64,000 nucleotides of DNA from Mesodorylaimus sp. YZB2_4 (lineage: Eukaryota; Nematoda; Enoplea; Dorylaimida; Dorylaimidae): NCBI GenBank assembly GCA_030248295.1, contig JASANH010000754.1:62001-126000 (forward strand). The letters run 5' to 3'. A program made the translations under genes and the position numbers. Each line of letters opens with the position of its first letter. Positions within the stretch are counted from its first letter, which is position 1. Positions 1 through 14,826 of the stretch are shown here, one piece after another. The notes under the pieces are model-generated. The model had not been told where the DNA came from. It did no database searches and was given only the letters and a program-made list of their open reading frames with translations.

Positions 1-421
1 ATTTCTCTTGGTTCTAATTATGCGCATCCGAAGTCATAACAAATCTAGGTAATCTGGCGAAAGCAATCAAGAAACAAAGAAAATTCCAGGTTTGCGTGAT
101 TATTTTTGTCCCGGTTTTCCAGGTTTCTTGCTTTATTATTAACGAATAAGATCACCTGATCGATGAAACCTGCTGAAAAATTCACCACCGACTAAACGAA
201 CATCGCTCTTTCCAACTATGCCATTCTTGTCGCTGTGCGTTGCAAAATGAAATCGCAACACTGCAAAAAAGTCGGAGAAGTCCGCTTTTTTGTGTGATTT
301 TTGTCCCCCCTCTGTAAATCGGAAGGAGTGTACGTATTTGCGTTTAGGATCTCATCAGAAGTGGCGCTGAGTCATGTTTCAGATTTCATGAAAGGTTCCT
401 TATAGTTCTCCTTGTTTTCAG
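1..421 (+). other. Intron of cactin (left edge)
   Basis: There is no coding exon here. The stretch ends in a pyrimidine-rich acceptor (cttgttttcag, ending at 421) that opens the first visible cactin exon. That exon enters in phase 1, so the N-terminal exons of cactin lie left of the window. Confidence 0.7.
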
Positions 422-2527
422 CAAAGCCAATCGATTTGTTGGCGTGTTATATCAACGGTGACGACGAGAACGAAGATTTGGATATCGAAATGCACGAACC
501 GTACACTTATTTGAATGTATGTTCCTACTCTTTTCGTTTCCTTCAATTTTAGTAATCGATTTATTTCAGGGCCTTACAATTCGCGATTTAGAAGATTTGT
601 TGGAGGATATTCGAGTGTACAAGAAATTGTCGGGCGGAGCGAACGACGATTACTGGAATGACTTGTGTGTTATCGCATTGGACGAGTTGGATAAATTGAA
701 AAAGTACGATCCATCATCGACCGAGTATGTGGGCGATCGACGGGAAGGAATTCATTCGTCGGTTCGGAAAGATGTGGCTGGATTGCTGAAAGGGAAATCG
801 CACAGCGAATTGGCCTTGCTGGAAACGGAGATATTGAAGAAGATCAAGGGAGGCGAGGAGGGTGTGGATATCGGATATTGGGAATCGTTGCTGGGTCAAT
901 TGAAAGCGCATATGGCTCGCGCTCGACTTCGTCAACGGCATCAGGCAACCTTGAAATCGAAATTGTTCAAGCTGAAGCAAGCGGTAAGTCGTAATTGAGT
1001 GAGAATATGTTTTGGGTGCTAACATAGGACCCAATGCTGAGGCTGAGGCGTAATACGTCTAGGTCTGTATTGGAGGGAGTGATGGAACTTTTGCCCCACG
1101 ATAGATCCCCTGGCAGCCAACCAAGTCTCCATACCTACTGTCGGCAACGGCTGAAACGTCGCCCTTAGACCCATGTGTATCGCTTAGGCATCGTATATGG
1201 CTTATGGCCCCTTTGAAATCCTTTAGCCCCAGGGTAACAAGTGAGGATTTCTGGTCTGCCCATTGTATACGAAATGTTTCCTTGTTTAGCAAAACGTGGA
1301 AGTTCAAGACACGAAAGAGGGGCAAATTTCGATGGGCGATCCATTGGAAGGCCCGTCGAGCTCTGCGACGCGAGATATGCCGCATTTGACTTACCCAGAT
1401 GTTCCTGAAACGGAAGCGGTGGCTACGTGGGAGTAAGTAGGAAGTATCAGTTTTGCGAGCGGGTGGTGAGCATTGTTTTATGTTTAGGGATTTCTCATCG
1501 GACGAAAAGCGAGAACGGGCGATCAATGCTTACGAGGATGGTCGCTACAGCCCAGCCTACGTCTCGGAAGAAGTGATGCCACCTGGGGTCGAAATAATCG
1601 ATGTTTCCGAAGACATTCGACGATTGGAGTTCGCCAGGTCGCAGTGCAGGAACACGGGACGGGCGGTAGTAAGTCAGTTAGATGTGGTGACAGGGTGGGC
1701 ACTAACAACGTGCGTGTTGCAGTCGCAAAAGGATGCCGCTATGGAAGACGAGGCTCGAAAAGGAATGACCAATGACGAGGCCACATTCTCGGTCGAAGCA
1801 CCGCTGGAAGAGAAGACGTACCTGTGGTCGGATAAGTATCGTCCCAGGAAGCCGCGTTATTTTAATCGAGTGCATACGGTACGTAGTGTAAAGTGGGAGA
1901 GTGTATGTAGAGTAGATTTGATAGCGGTTTCTGGATTTGTTACCCTGTGTGAGTAGATTCCCCTCATATACTGTAGGTTCCCTGGGCCTAGCTCATGGAC
2001 AGGGCATGATTGGTGAACAGAAGAGTGGATCCTGGGGTATTGGATATTTCAGTACTTGTGGTGACCTGATTTTGGTTTTAGGGGTTCGAATGGAACAAAT
2101 ACAATCAAACCCACTACGACTTGGACAATCCGCCGCCTAAGATTGTACAAGGGTACAAGTTCAATGTAAGTTGTGTGCATGTTTTTGTTCGAGTCAGCGG
2201 AGACAAGTCTTGGTCGATTTTAGATTTTCTACCCGGATTTGTTGGATCCGACGAAGGCACCCGAGTTTAGTGTCTTGCCGTGCACGGATACATTGGACTT
2301 TGCTATTTTGAAATTCCATGCAGGACCACCCTACGAGGTACATGCTATGCGGGGGGGCGATGAGGGATCGACAGTGAATGACAGTATTTCTTGTGGTTTA
2401 GGATATCGGTTTCAAAATCGTGAATCGAGAATGGGAAGTGTCGCACAAGAAAGGATATCGATGCCAGTTTCAAAATGGAGTCTTCCAGTTGTGGTTTCAT
2501 TTCAAGAAGTATCGGTACAGGCGATAG
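422..2527 (+). CDS. cactin: Cactin, C-terminal 437 residues (5' end outside window)
   Basis: Cactin is a nuclear protein first linked to Rel/NF-kB signalling in Drosophila and later to pre-mRNA splicing. Eight exons are visible: 422-516, 570-983, 1290-1432, 1488-1668, 1723-1878, 2082-2165, 2224-2337 and 2402-2527 (stop TAG 2525-2527); all phases close. The first exons carry the mid-domain (KPIDLLACYI, EMHEPYTYLNGLTIRDLEDL, GYWESLLGQLKAHMARARLR). A variable acidic linker follows, then the very conserved C-terminal domain (YLWSDKYRPRKPRYFNRVHT, GFEWNKYNQTHYDLDNPPPK, FHAGPPYEDIGFKIVNREWE), ending FHFKKYRYRR as in other animals. The N-terminal arginine-rich region is outside the window. The family call is very secure from the C-terminal blocks. 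Akirin, the next gene downstream, is also tied to NF-kB in other animals, but I see no sign of shared transcription: the gap is 1.3 kb. Confidence 0.96.
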
Positions 2528-3856
2528 TGAATGGGGTTATTCGATGATTTTTTTGTGCCCATTGCTCGAGTGTTTCGATGTTCTCTTGTTTTGTGTAAAA
2601 AGCGTGAAATTGCATGCTTCTGAAACCATTGCATTAAATTAAAACGTTGGGAGCTAGTTTTGAAATCGGCGCGCGATTAACTAGGTTGTCATAAGCAGCT
2701 GAAAGTTCGTCCATGTGCGTTCGGTTGCGCCGACGCCAAGCCAAGCCCACCCCTCGTGTTTTCTCTGCTACTGCTCTTTCGTCAATTTTCGCTGGCGTCA
2801 TTATTCTATCGGGAAAGGGAAGGAAAAGTCGACGAATCTTTCGTTTTAAGTAGTTTTTGGTCGTCAGAGGAAGCCATTGGTAAGAAATGATTTTCTGTTT
2901 TGAAGTTTGTTGCCATTTGCTTAAAATTATTGGAATGAAGTTTTTGATCCTGTTGTCATCCTAGTCTACAGTAGGTCCTAGTACTGTAGGTCTTTGGGGA
3001 TTTATTTTTGTAACTAAAAAATTTTCGTTAGTATGGTGGCATAACATGACACTGCGTCGAAGGTAATCAGACTCGGCCACTGGTGCCCTGTTCCAGTGAA
3101 TTCTGGATGTAAAACGATTTTAAACAAGCCAAAAGTTGTACCGTTTCTCTTTGGGGCCAGTTGTCTTTGGGTATCTATCAGAAAACGTCAGAACTTTAGC
3201 GGATTTACTCGTTTATTTTTACAGTATATATGTATATTATAGGCTCGTTTAACATCGAGAATCCCTGTTGTGGACCTTCTATACAGAGTAGGCAAACTGG
3301 GAAAAGGCCGAAAACTTCTTTACTATCTTTTATAAAGGATCTAGCCCAAACCTTTTCACAATTATCGGTGGCCAAATTGGGACCTACCCTATAGTGGCAC
3401 CGTCTAAAGTGGCCACATGGAAAAACTTTTAAATGAGTTTAGACGAGAAGTTGCTTCTGCTTGCACTCGGTGAGAGGACCCTTAACGTGACAAGGATTGG
3501 CTGTCGGTGTTGCTTGTTAGCGGGCTTATTCATTCAGGAGCCAATTTAAACTGGACAGCAGCATGAAGGGATAGTTTTGCTGTGAAAAAGAGACACAGTC
3601 AGTGATGACAGCCGTCAAATCGAGGACTTTCCCACCCCCTCCCCTGTTTTTTACTATTTATTCTGGTCGCAGGGCATGGAAAAACCAACCTGTAGTTCTC
3701 GAATAAACGAGTCTGTTTTTTAAAAAAAAGGAAGACCAGGAAGAAATATCCAACCGAACTACAGTATTATTAATGGGTGATCAGAAACATCAATCAAATC
3801 GAAATGTCCAAACTTTTATTTTTAGGCAGGTACTAAAAAGTGCTCACGGACCATAA
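2528..3856. other. Intergenic region between cactin and akirin
   Basis: I see no coding feature. It holds the cactin 3' UTR (attaaattaaa near 2633-2643), two copies of the octamer CTACAGTA/TACTGTAG (2966-2973, 2982-2989) and, just before akirin, a strong acceptor-like TTTTATTTTTAG ending at 3825, 32 bases upstream of the akirin ATG. That acceptor could be a trans-splice site or the end of a 5'-UTR intron. Confidence 0.5.
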
Positions 3857-6800
3857 ATGGCGTGTGGTCTTGCGGTGAAGCGATCATTGGAGTTGGACTC
3901 GTTGTTGAGTCCTGACTCGTCGTTAAAACGTCGTCGGACGTCGATCAATTCAAGCCATTGCGTGCCCTTTCGTCCAGCGTTTTCCAGTTCTCCACCCCAT
4001 CATCAACAGCAAAATGCCGAGTTACAACAAACCAGCAGCAGTGCCAGTGCAGCCCCCACGCCTAATCCATCCTCCTTCATTAGTGCCCAACCGAAAATAT
4101 CGTCAGGTGAGACTATTTGCTCGAAATTAATATGTGAGAGTACTTTGAATACCCGTGCCCTGACTGTGGATTCATCCAACTGGGAGTGAGAGTGAGATTT
4201 GGGTAGACTCAGGCGCCTTCAAAGTCCAGAAATACGCCAAAAGGGGACCCGCGTTTTTCTTCTTTTCTCTCAAAAAGTTTTGTTTGAGCCAAGTTTTCTG
4301 TTTCAGAGGAGCTCGAATCATATCTAATGTCCGAAATCAATGTTTTACGTCGGCGTCGTTTTCAACCGAGTCGTCCTGCCGATGGCGAAATGTACTTCGG
4401 CGATGGTTCGCCGACGCATTCGAATGGTGGAAATTCGGATTCGGATTCCGAATTGCACATGGATAGTGCACCCTCGAGTGGCGCCCATTCGCACGGTATG
4501 GTACAGTCCATGGCGCCCTTCCGTGCCCAACATACTTCGATGCGCGTCTCGCCGGGTTTGGCTCACAGCGACCGTCCGTTGTTCACGTATAAACAGGTAT
4601 GTTGGCACAGGATATCCTTAAAGAGGGGGAACATACGCTGCTGCACGCCGCTACGTTTCAGGTGCGCTTGATTTGCGAACGTTTATTGAAGGAGCAAGAA
4701 ATGCGTTTGCGCGAAGAATATGATCAAATTTTGAATGCAAGATTGGCGGGTAAGTAGAAATTGATTGATTTTTAAAATGTTTTTAATTTGTCTTCATTTG
4801 TGTTTCAGAACAATACGATACATTCGTTCGATTCACCTACGATCAGATACATCGTCGTATCGACGATTCTCCAATGAGCTGTAAGTGCTTCGCTTGTCTG
4901 GCAGGGTGAATGGGGTGTGCCGCACGCAGCGTGTACTTGGCGCGTTCGTCAGAACAGGGGCAGAGCGGCGACGAAGTGAAAGATAGGAAATAGACGTGGG
5001 TCTATATTTTGCGCGTGCGATATAGGAAATGGGGGCTGTGCTTAGGGACAGAAAGCAGTCAGCGATAGGGATTTTAATTAGGGTCCACCTGTTATCCGGT
5101 GTGTCCGCGACGATAGCGGATGTGCAGTCCAAACGACGGATGATGGCTAGCGCATGATGGCGCAGCCAGCGCATGATGGCGCAGAAGATTAATCGTTCAG
5201 AATTATTTTATAAGGGACCGTTTTCTAAGAAGTATAGTGTCTGGTCTCGGTAAAACTTTTGAGGGATTTCGCAATTTTGTATTTAGCAGTATTCATACAA
5301 GGCTTGAAACCCTGGAAAAGTGGGAATGCAAGAAACCACTGGAAAACGTGAGAAATTTAAAATACTGTAAAAGTTTTTAAGCCAAAATCTGGAGAAACTG
5401 ATACGCTGCGTTTTGAGGTCCAGTTTTCGAATCACCCGTCTTTTCTGTGGGACCGTTGATCATGATCAAGTATGGACAAGGTCGGCTGGGTTTGGGGGAA
5501 GGGGTAGAGATCAGATCAGATCGCCTGAGCCTGATCTAATTGCGTGTGAGGCAGATCAGGCCAGGTCAGGTTTGGGTCGAGTCGAGTGAGTTGTGTGACT
5601 GTTTTCATGCAGTACTGTAGGCTGGCTGGACAATTGGCCTGTGCTTGGAGGCCAGGGCTTGGTCCAACCCAGATACAATTTGATCGCTTTTGCTTCCTTC
5701 TTTTTCTTTCTTCCTGCTGGACCGGAGGTGGGGCGGTTTGAGAGGAAGGGTTCAGTGTCCTGGCCGGTCCAACAGGGGGGCTTACCCCGCCTCCCCCCCC
5801 CCCTTGCCCATACTTGATCATGATGGATCCTGGTAAATTAGCTGGAATCAAAATTGACTCGATGTGAGACAATAAAACAAATCATGGGATCATTAATTTT
5901 CTTGTTTGGAAAAATCATGTAAAATGATTTCTCGCTCCCTGTATGATCCCGGCTTAGCGGCATAATTTTTGTTTTTGTTGGTTAAGGGTTGTGCCATCAT
6001 TCCTGATAGAATAGCGTTGCCTGTTTAGGCCACCCTGGATTTACTGACCTCGTAGCTCATCTCTTTGTACTGTAGTTGGGGGGCTGGCAAATCCGAGATT
6101 TGAAGTGTAAGTTCGTAATGATGTACTTGTTAGGGTTGATTAGGTTCAACCAGTCTTGCTGGGCCTGGTTCGCCGAAAGCACTGAAGGTGTCACTAAGCA
6201 AAGGCACTTAAGTTTGAGGGGCGTTTGCTGCTTGGACCATGTATGGGCACAAAGAAAGGGGGGTTGGTCAGCTTAAAGTTGCAAAGGTCCCCGTACCACC
6301 CATACCCCCTTCCTTGGCGTCCTGGCCCAGACATGGAAAAGACTTCACTAACCCAAAGTTGGCAATATTATCACGAATTCCTCGACTGTGTTCCTTCTTC
6401 GGGTCACGGTCTCGACTGTGCTCGATTGCTGACTGCTTGTATTTCGAATCATGTGGTCCAAGCATAGAACTAGACTAAAATTAGAAATCAGCTGAAAATC
6501 TTGAGCTGATAAGATATTCAGACGTGCACTTTGGTATAGCTTCAATCTCGGGCGTGTGTCTTCAAGAATGTGGTACTTTGGGGCTAGGTAGGTCCAGACT
6601 TTGTTAGCCCCGCTTTGGGAAACTGACTGGAAATGTAGGTCTCACAGGAGCACCTTAGAAAAAGATTTCCAGTCTGATAAATGCGGCCAGGCAACATGGT
6701 ATTGGTAATTGGGTCGATCCCTGATTATACAGTACCTGTCCCCGCTACTCCCGATAGCGACCGTGTCCTAGAAGTTGATATTACTGCTCAATTGTCGTGG

Positions 6801-7147
6801 TTGTAGAAAGTGGTAAAATCGGAGTTCCAGAAATGGAAGATCTTGTCCATGTCGCTTTTCCCTTTCATTGGTTTCTGAGAGAATTCTCACGAGGATAGCA
6901 TCGTAGCGGTGTGGCTGGACTGTTGACCAATGACTCATGTCACACTGACCATTGCGCGTTTATTAGCTTTGCTATCTTTTCTGGTGCATGTTGAAAGTAT
7001 GTACGTGCAGAGTGTACATAGGGCGATGTTGAAGAGGCGTACAGACTTGTCGGTTGCTATCAGCGCTCGCTATGGCAACGGGCGACGCTCAGATGGTGTC
7101 CTGTTGCAAATGACCAGTGGTTATGTTCTTTTTCAGATCTGTCGTAA
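3857..7147 (+). CDS. akirin: Akirin
   Basis: Akirin is a small nuclear protein that bridges transcription factors to chromatin remodellers and acts in innate immunity and development. Five coding exons: 3857-4106, 4307-4596, 4662-4749, 4809-4880 and 7137-7147, giving 236 aa. The N-terminus (MACGLAVKRSLELD...SLKRRR) matches the conserved akirin start with its basic nuclear-localisation motif. The middle is low-complexity and Ser/Gln/Pro rich. The C-terminal half is conserved (FTYKQVRLICERLLKEQEMR, LREEYDQILNARLAEQYDTF, VRFTYDQIHRRI). Akirins end in a short S-Y-(V/L)-S tail. That tail is supplied only if the donor after 4880 joins the acceptor at 7136, which adds YLS and the stop TAA (7145-7147) from an 11-nt coding segment. 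The resulting 2.26-kb intron contains a MITE-like element at 5459-5824. Confidence 0.93.
5459..5824. mobile_element. MITE-like inverted-repeat element in akirin intron 4
   Basis: The two ends are inverted repeats of 23 bp with one mismatch: 5459-5481 reads ATCATGATCAAGTATGGACA then AGG, and 5802-5824 is its reverse complement with G for A. Inside both ends the G-rich (left) and C-rich (right) sequence continues the symmetry imperfectly. The 366-bp interior has no coding frame I trust and contains GATCAG-type short repeats and an 11-C run (5793-5803). Size, terminal repeats and intronic location fit a non-autonomous DNA transposon. I could not define a clean target-site duplication. Confidence 0.5.
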
Positions 7148-9105
7148 TGGAGGTAACTACGAGATGGAAGGAAGTGGTGTGATGGAGGGTGGGCTTAGGA
7201 AGTGGATTTGTGGGATGTGCTGGATATGTAGTGGGATATGTTGTGTATTAGGTCCTGTGCGCTAGCCTCGTATGCCCTACTTTGTATTCTTGTGTGCGCG
7301 TTATCTAAGCTAATTTGCATGAGTTGTAGGTTTCATTGATAGTGTGTTGGTGGCTATTGAATTGATCCCTGTTGGTTCCCTTTCTGGCATAACTGGTGTT
7401 TTGTGTGGGACGGAATAAATTCTTTTCGCTGTGGGAATGGCGGGTGCGTTTGGTGTCGGCATTGAAGCGGCTCGAGCCTTTGCTCTCCTTTCGTGGTGTG
7501 AATGCGTTATGCGGATGAATCGAGTGTTTGACTTGCATGTAGGCCCGTTGGGCGACAGCTTGTGGCCATGCGTCGTCGACTAGCGGCCCCCTCGAGACGT
7601 TTGCTCGGCAGTAGACTCTGCAACGACGACGAGTATGGCAGCTGGCGATCGGAGGAAAGGAACAGGTATGTTGCCAGGGCGGGAAGGAAATGGAAAAGTG
7701 ATATCCCTGGGTTGGACCCATTCCTGGGGTAATAGTGGGGCTTTTCGGTTAGGCGACCCACTCGTCAGCGTATCCCCCCTTACTGTAGATGACGGTGGTC
7801 CAGAGTGGGGGCACACCCAAAGCCTTGTGGGAAGATGACCAGTCTCGTGGCTTGGTGGGTTAGGCGTCTGCCTCTCACGCCAGATGCGCAGTTACGGGCC
7901 AGTGTTCGACTCGCGGGCCGGTAAATCATTTCGTGTGAAATGTGTCCCTTCACGGTCGAGTGCGCATAAGCGGTTGGTGATGTGGTAAAACAGGAACATG
8001 AACAGATGACCCCCAGTTTTCCGTTCACAGCAGCACAAGGCTGGGGAGGGTATAGGCATAGGCAGACCACCAAGGAAGGCAGTGACTGAATGGAAAACTC
8101 AGGTGGAAGTCGTAGAGGGACCATTTTGGAGACCACAGAATGATTACACAGTAGGGTTCGAACAGAATCCCTGTCCCAGGGGTGTTAAATCGTTGTGCAG
8201 TCTGACTCATTTCCTTTTGATGCATCAGAAGAGGTCAGCTTAATCAGCTTCTAGTGATCAGGAGGTGCACATAGTTCGGTAAAATAAAAATTTGGAGCAT
8301 GTGATTTGAGGGGGAGGTACGGGAGCAACCCATTTTTCCACTAAACGTAAAGAGTGAAAGTGGGCGCAAGAAAAAATGCGAAACTGCACGAGAAAACGAT
8401 ACTTCCTGTGTCTGATTTTGGAAAATGGACCTTTGAAATTTTAGGTGATTGCCGCTAGGGAGTAGGGGATCGGGACAGGATAGGGTCTTTGACCTGTGAC
8501 AATGCTCTGTCATGCGAAAAGTCTCATCTGCCTTATCTCAGCATCGAGCGGTCGGGTTAGTTAAATCTTGAATTCTTGCCAAAGATCTGTCTCATTTGAA
8601 GCAAAATATATTCTAAAATGTAACGAAATCATGCACGCTGGGTCGAGTCGGGTCGGCGGTGTTGGACCTTTGTCGCCTGATGCTGCGGCCCATCCAAACG
8701 AAATAGCTTAAAGTTACGAGCATTGGGTTGGTTTGTATGCCTGAGTGTAGCATCTAGTCATTGTTGAAGAATGGAAATCAACTTTACACGGCCCTGATGT
8801 TTGACTTTATCATCCATCCACACTTGGCACGACCCGGTTATGCTGGCCGTTTTGGAATCCCGAACGGGTAGTGCAATATCAAAGTGACTGGAACATGCAC
8901 AGCATCCTGAAACCCTCCTTCCTCGTGTCTTCTCGCCCATTCAGGACTCTGCCTGCTTTGGGGATATGACTGCTTAGGTCAGGTGTGGCCTGACAGTGAC
9001 TGGGGATGCACGCACCCCGATATCATGTCCCAGGCTGATCGTAAGCTGTGGTTTGATTTAGGCACCAGCGGATCCGTGTCGAGTGATCGATCAAAACTGG
9101 CTGCT
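7148..9105. other. Akirin 3' UTR and intergenic region up to the HHAT-like gene
   Basis: No convincing exon. It contains SINE copy A (7842-7991), an octamer copy TACTGTAG (7781-7788) and, just upstream of the next gene, an acceptor-like TTTGATTTAG ending at 9061. Open frames in this stretch have no recognisable protein features. Confidence 0.5.
7842..7991 (+). mobile_element. tRNA-derived SINE, copy A
   Basis: About 150 bp. It begins GTCTCGTGGCTTGGTGGGTT AGGCG (pol III A-box like), continues through an anticodon-arm-like CTGCCTCTCACGC, reaches a B-box-like GTGTTCGACTCGC, and then a non-tRNA tail with CGAGTGCGCATA and GGTTGGTGATGTGGTAAAAC. The same modules in the same order recur at 20151 and 21165, all on the plus strand. 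A tRNA head plus an unrelated conserved tail is the standard SINE plan. Confidence 0.6.
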
Positions 9106-11183
9106 ATGGATTTGCGTGAAGGCAAGAGTTCGAGGCCGCCCCTGCCGCCATTGCCTGCGTGGGAGCTGGCCCTGTGCTTCTTGGTGTGGTTCGGGCACGC
9201 CATCTACGCCTGGTATTTGATGTGGAAAGTGTCAGCCCAATTGGAGGGCAGATTGTATTCGGGTTTTTTCGAACCTGGCTGGCGCTTGTTTGGCCATCGC
9301 CTACGTGACACGGCCAATTACGAGTGGACGTCCTGGTTGCCGAGCTTGCCCTTGGAGTTGGCTGGGTTCGTGCTGCACGTGGTGGCTACTCGACTGGTGG
9401 AACGCGTGGTCGTGGACAAGAGCAAGTCCCAGGCCGTCCTCACCGTCGTTTGGACTTTCATCGTGTGGCTCAAGTTGGGTGGGGTTGGTGTGGCCAGCAC
9501 GTTCGTGCATGGGGCGCTGATGTTGGCGGCGGCCAGGCTGACTCAATGGAAACTGGCAGTTTGGTTGTGCGCGTGCTGCCTGCTCAGCACGTTGGCCACG
9601 GACTGGTATCCGCTGACCAAGGGCGACCACGATTTGGCCTATCGATTCGCCGTGTACGTCGCCTATAAATTGCTGCATTTCATCAGCTTCTGCCTGCACG
9701 ACATCGACGCCAAGAGGGGCAAGCTGAAAACGGAGGAGGACGAGGAATCAGTGTTGTAGTAAGTGAGGAATCAGAAATACATGATCAAAAACATGGGGCC
9801 CGAGTAGGAATCGAACCCGCGCTGAATGGTGTAGTAAAAGGATGGTCGTTTCGAGCAGTGACTCCAGGGTCGCGGGTTCGATTCCCGCTCGGGGCTCATT
9901 TTTCTATTGCTGCACTGAGAACTTTAAGAATGAAGGAAGGGGCGATTTTGATGGCCGATTTCCTCTTACCAGTTCCTTTTTGCGGTCACGAGTTATTATG
10001 CGGGGTTTCTGTGCCAGATCTGACGGATTTTCTTAAAAACTTCAGGGTTAGGTATTCTGACTTGCCTGTGATAGACAGCTTCGCTCTGGTGTCTCCACTA
10101 GGAGCATCCACCGGGGGCATTCTGGGTCCAGACCATGCCCCTAGGTGGCTACGCCTCCTGTAGCAGCATGTATGGGTGCGGCCTGGGTGCTAAGGGGAAG
10201 AGGTGGGCACATGCCAAGCCATTGTGGCCCCACATGTGTAACAGGCACTGGTCCTCACAAATCGCCTGTTTCATTTCAGCCCGAGCACTGTGTCAGCGTA
10301 CTATGCCCTGATCCGCTACACCCTGTACCCGCCCTACTCGGCCACCCTGATCGTCACTTACTCGGACTTCGTGCAGCAGTGGAGCCAGCGGCAGTCGACC
10401 CGACCGGACTGCAAGCGCATCGGGTTGATGTGCGTGCGGCTGGTGGTGTGGACGTTGTTGAACGAGTTCGTCCTGCATTATATTTACACCAATGCCATGA
10501 TCGTGGACCATTACCTGCTGGCCGAGGTCGACCTGGTCATCCTATGCAGCATTGGCTACACGGCCGGCCAGTTCTTCCACATGAAGTACGTGTCCATATT
10601 TGGGGTGAACACCGTGTTCGCTCTGTTGGACGGCATGAGCCCGCCCAACTGGCCCCCCATCTGCATATCCCGCGTGGCCCTCTACTCGAACATGTGGCGC
10701 TACTTCGACCGTGGTCTGTACTCCTTCCTGCGGGACCACCTTTTCGTGCCCCTGGCTCAGCCCAGCTTCTCGATTTGGAGACGGAGCGTGGCGTCGATGG
10801 TGTGCTTCGGATTCGTGTGGTTGTGGCACGGCATGTCGTGGGGATTCCTCTACTGGGTGGCCATGAACTTCGTCGAGGTCACCCTCGAGAACGTGGCCAA
10901 GGAGGTGTATCGAATGCCCGCCGTCTATCGCTCGGTCAACACCACATTGTCGCCAGTGAACGTGAGAAGGGCCCGCGCACTCTTGCACGTCGTCTGCATA
11001 TCCTGGGGCATATTTTCCATATTCTACTTTTTGGGTGGTTCTTCAGTCGGGCACGTTTTTGTGCAACGTTTGGTTGTGGGCGAGGGACTGACGTTGCATT
11101 TCCCCCTGCTTTATTTGGTGGTCCTGGGATACTTCTATGCTCAGTGTTGCATGGAGACCGAGGCTAGAATGGGGAAAATATGA
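9106..11183 (+). CDS. HHAT-like membrane-bound O-acyltransferase (MBOAT)
   Basis: MBOAT enzymes move acyl groups inside the ER membrane; the HHAT branch N-palmitoylates secreted signalling proteins such as Hedgehog. Two exons, 9106-9758 and 10280-11183, give 518 aa (human HHAT has 493). The donor splits a Tyr codon (TA|C), so the join reads ...ESVLYPSTVSAYYALIRYTL. Many hydrophobic segments are visible (for example ELALCFLVWFGHAIYAWYL, LHVVCISWGIFSIFYFL). The MBOAT core holds SNMWRYFDRGLYSFLRDHLF and the candidate catalytic histidine in VWLWHGMSWGFLYW. I chose the ATG at 9106 because an acceptor-like site ends at 9061; an upstream in-frame ATG at 8983 would add a non-conserved leader. Coding sequence is markedly richer in G/C-ending codons than its neighbours. 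HHAT versus an HHAT-like paralogue cannot be settled by eye. Confidence 0.88.
9797..9895. repeat. tRNA-like inverted repeat inside the HHAT-like intron
   Basis: Two 25-bp arms (9797-9821 and 9871-9895) are reverse complements at about 22 positions. Each arm carries a pol III B-box: GGGTTCGATTCC is read on the plus strand in the right arm and on the minus strand in the left arm. The right half looks like the 3' part of a tRNA (GACTCCAG anticodon-loop-like segment, T arm CGCGGGTTCGATTCCCGC, acceptor-like TCGGGGC). The 5' half of a tRNA is replaced by the inverted copy, so this is not a functional tRNA gene. It is probably a tRNA-derived palindrome or a rearranged tRNA pseudogene. Confidence 0.5.
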
Positions 11184-11276
11184 GAAACCAAGGAGCGCTA
11201 GCTTTATCTGTTGTTGCATTCCATAGCCATGCCATTTACTGTTGAGGACCAATTATTGTCAATGAACAAATACGTC

Positions 11277-11282
11277 AATAAA
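11277..11282 (+). terminator. Poly(A) signal of the HHAT-like gene
   Basis: A canonical AATAAA lies 94 bases after the stop codon, in the short gap before the convergent RBBP4 gene. It is the obvious 3'-end signal for the plus-strand gene. Confidence 0.6.
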
Positions 11283-11378
11283 ACATACGCTTTTCAAGTG
11301 TGTCGTAGTAGATAACAGATTAACAAAAGTCAAAAAGCGTGGAATAAATGTCGCACCAAAATTGAATGGTATCTTGAT

Positions 11379-14826
<3,448 letters not shown>

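Noticed and set aside
5150..5183. Two tandem 19-bp units GCGCATGATGGCGCAG...
   Set aside because: Only two copies; ordinary short duplication in an intron.
5516..5872. 118-codon minus-strand open frame
   Set aside because: It lies inside the MITE-like element and depends on its poly-C tract; no protein features.
10145..11167. 340-codon plus-strand open frame overlapping the HHAT-like exon 2
   Set aside because: It is a shadow frame created by the GC-rich codons of the real exon; the translation is Pro/Arg/His-rich without domains and conflicts with the MBOAT frame.
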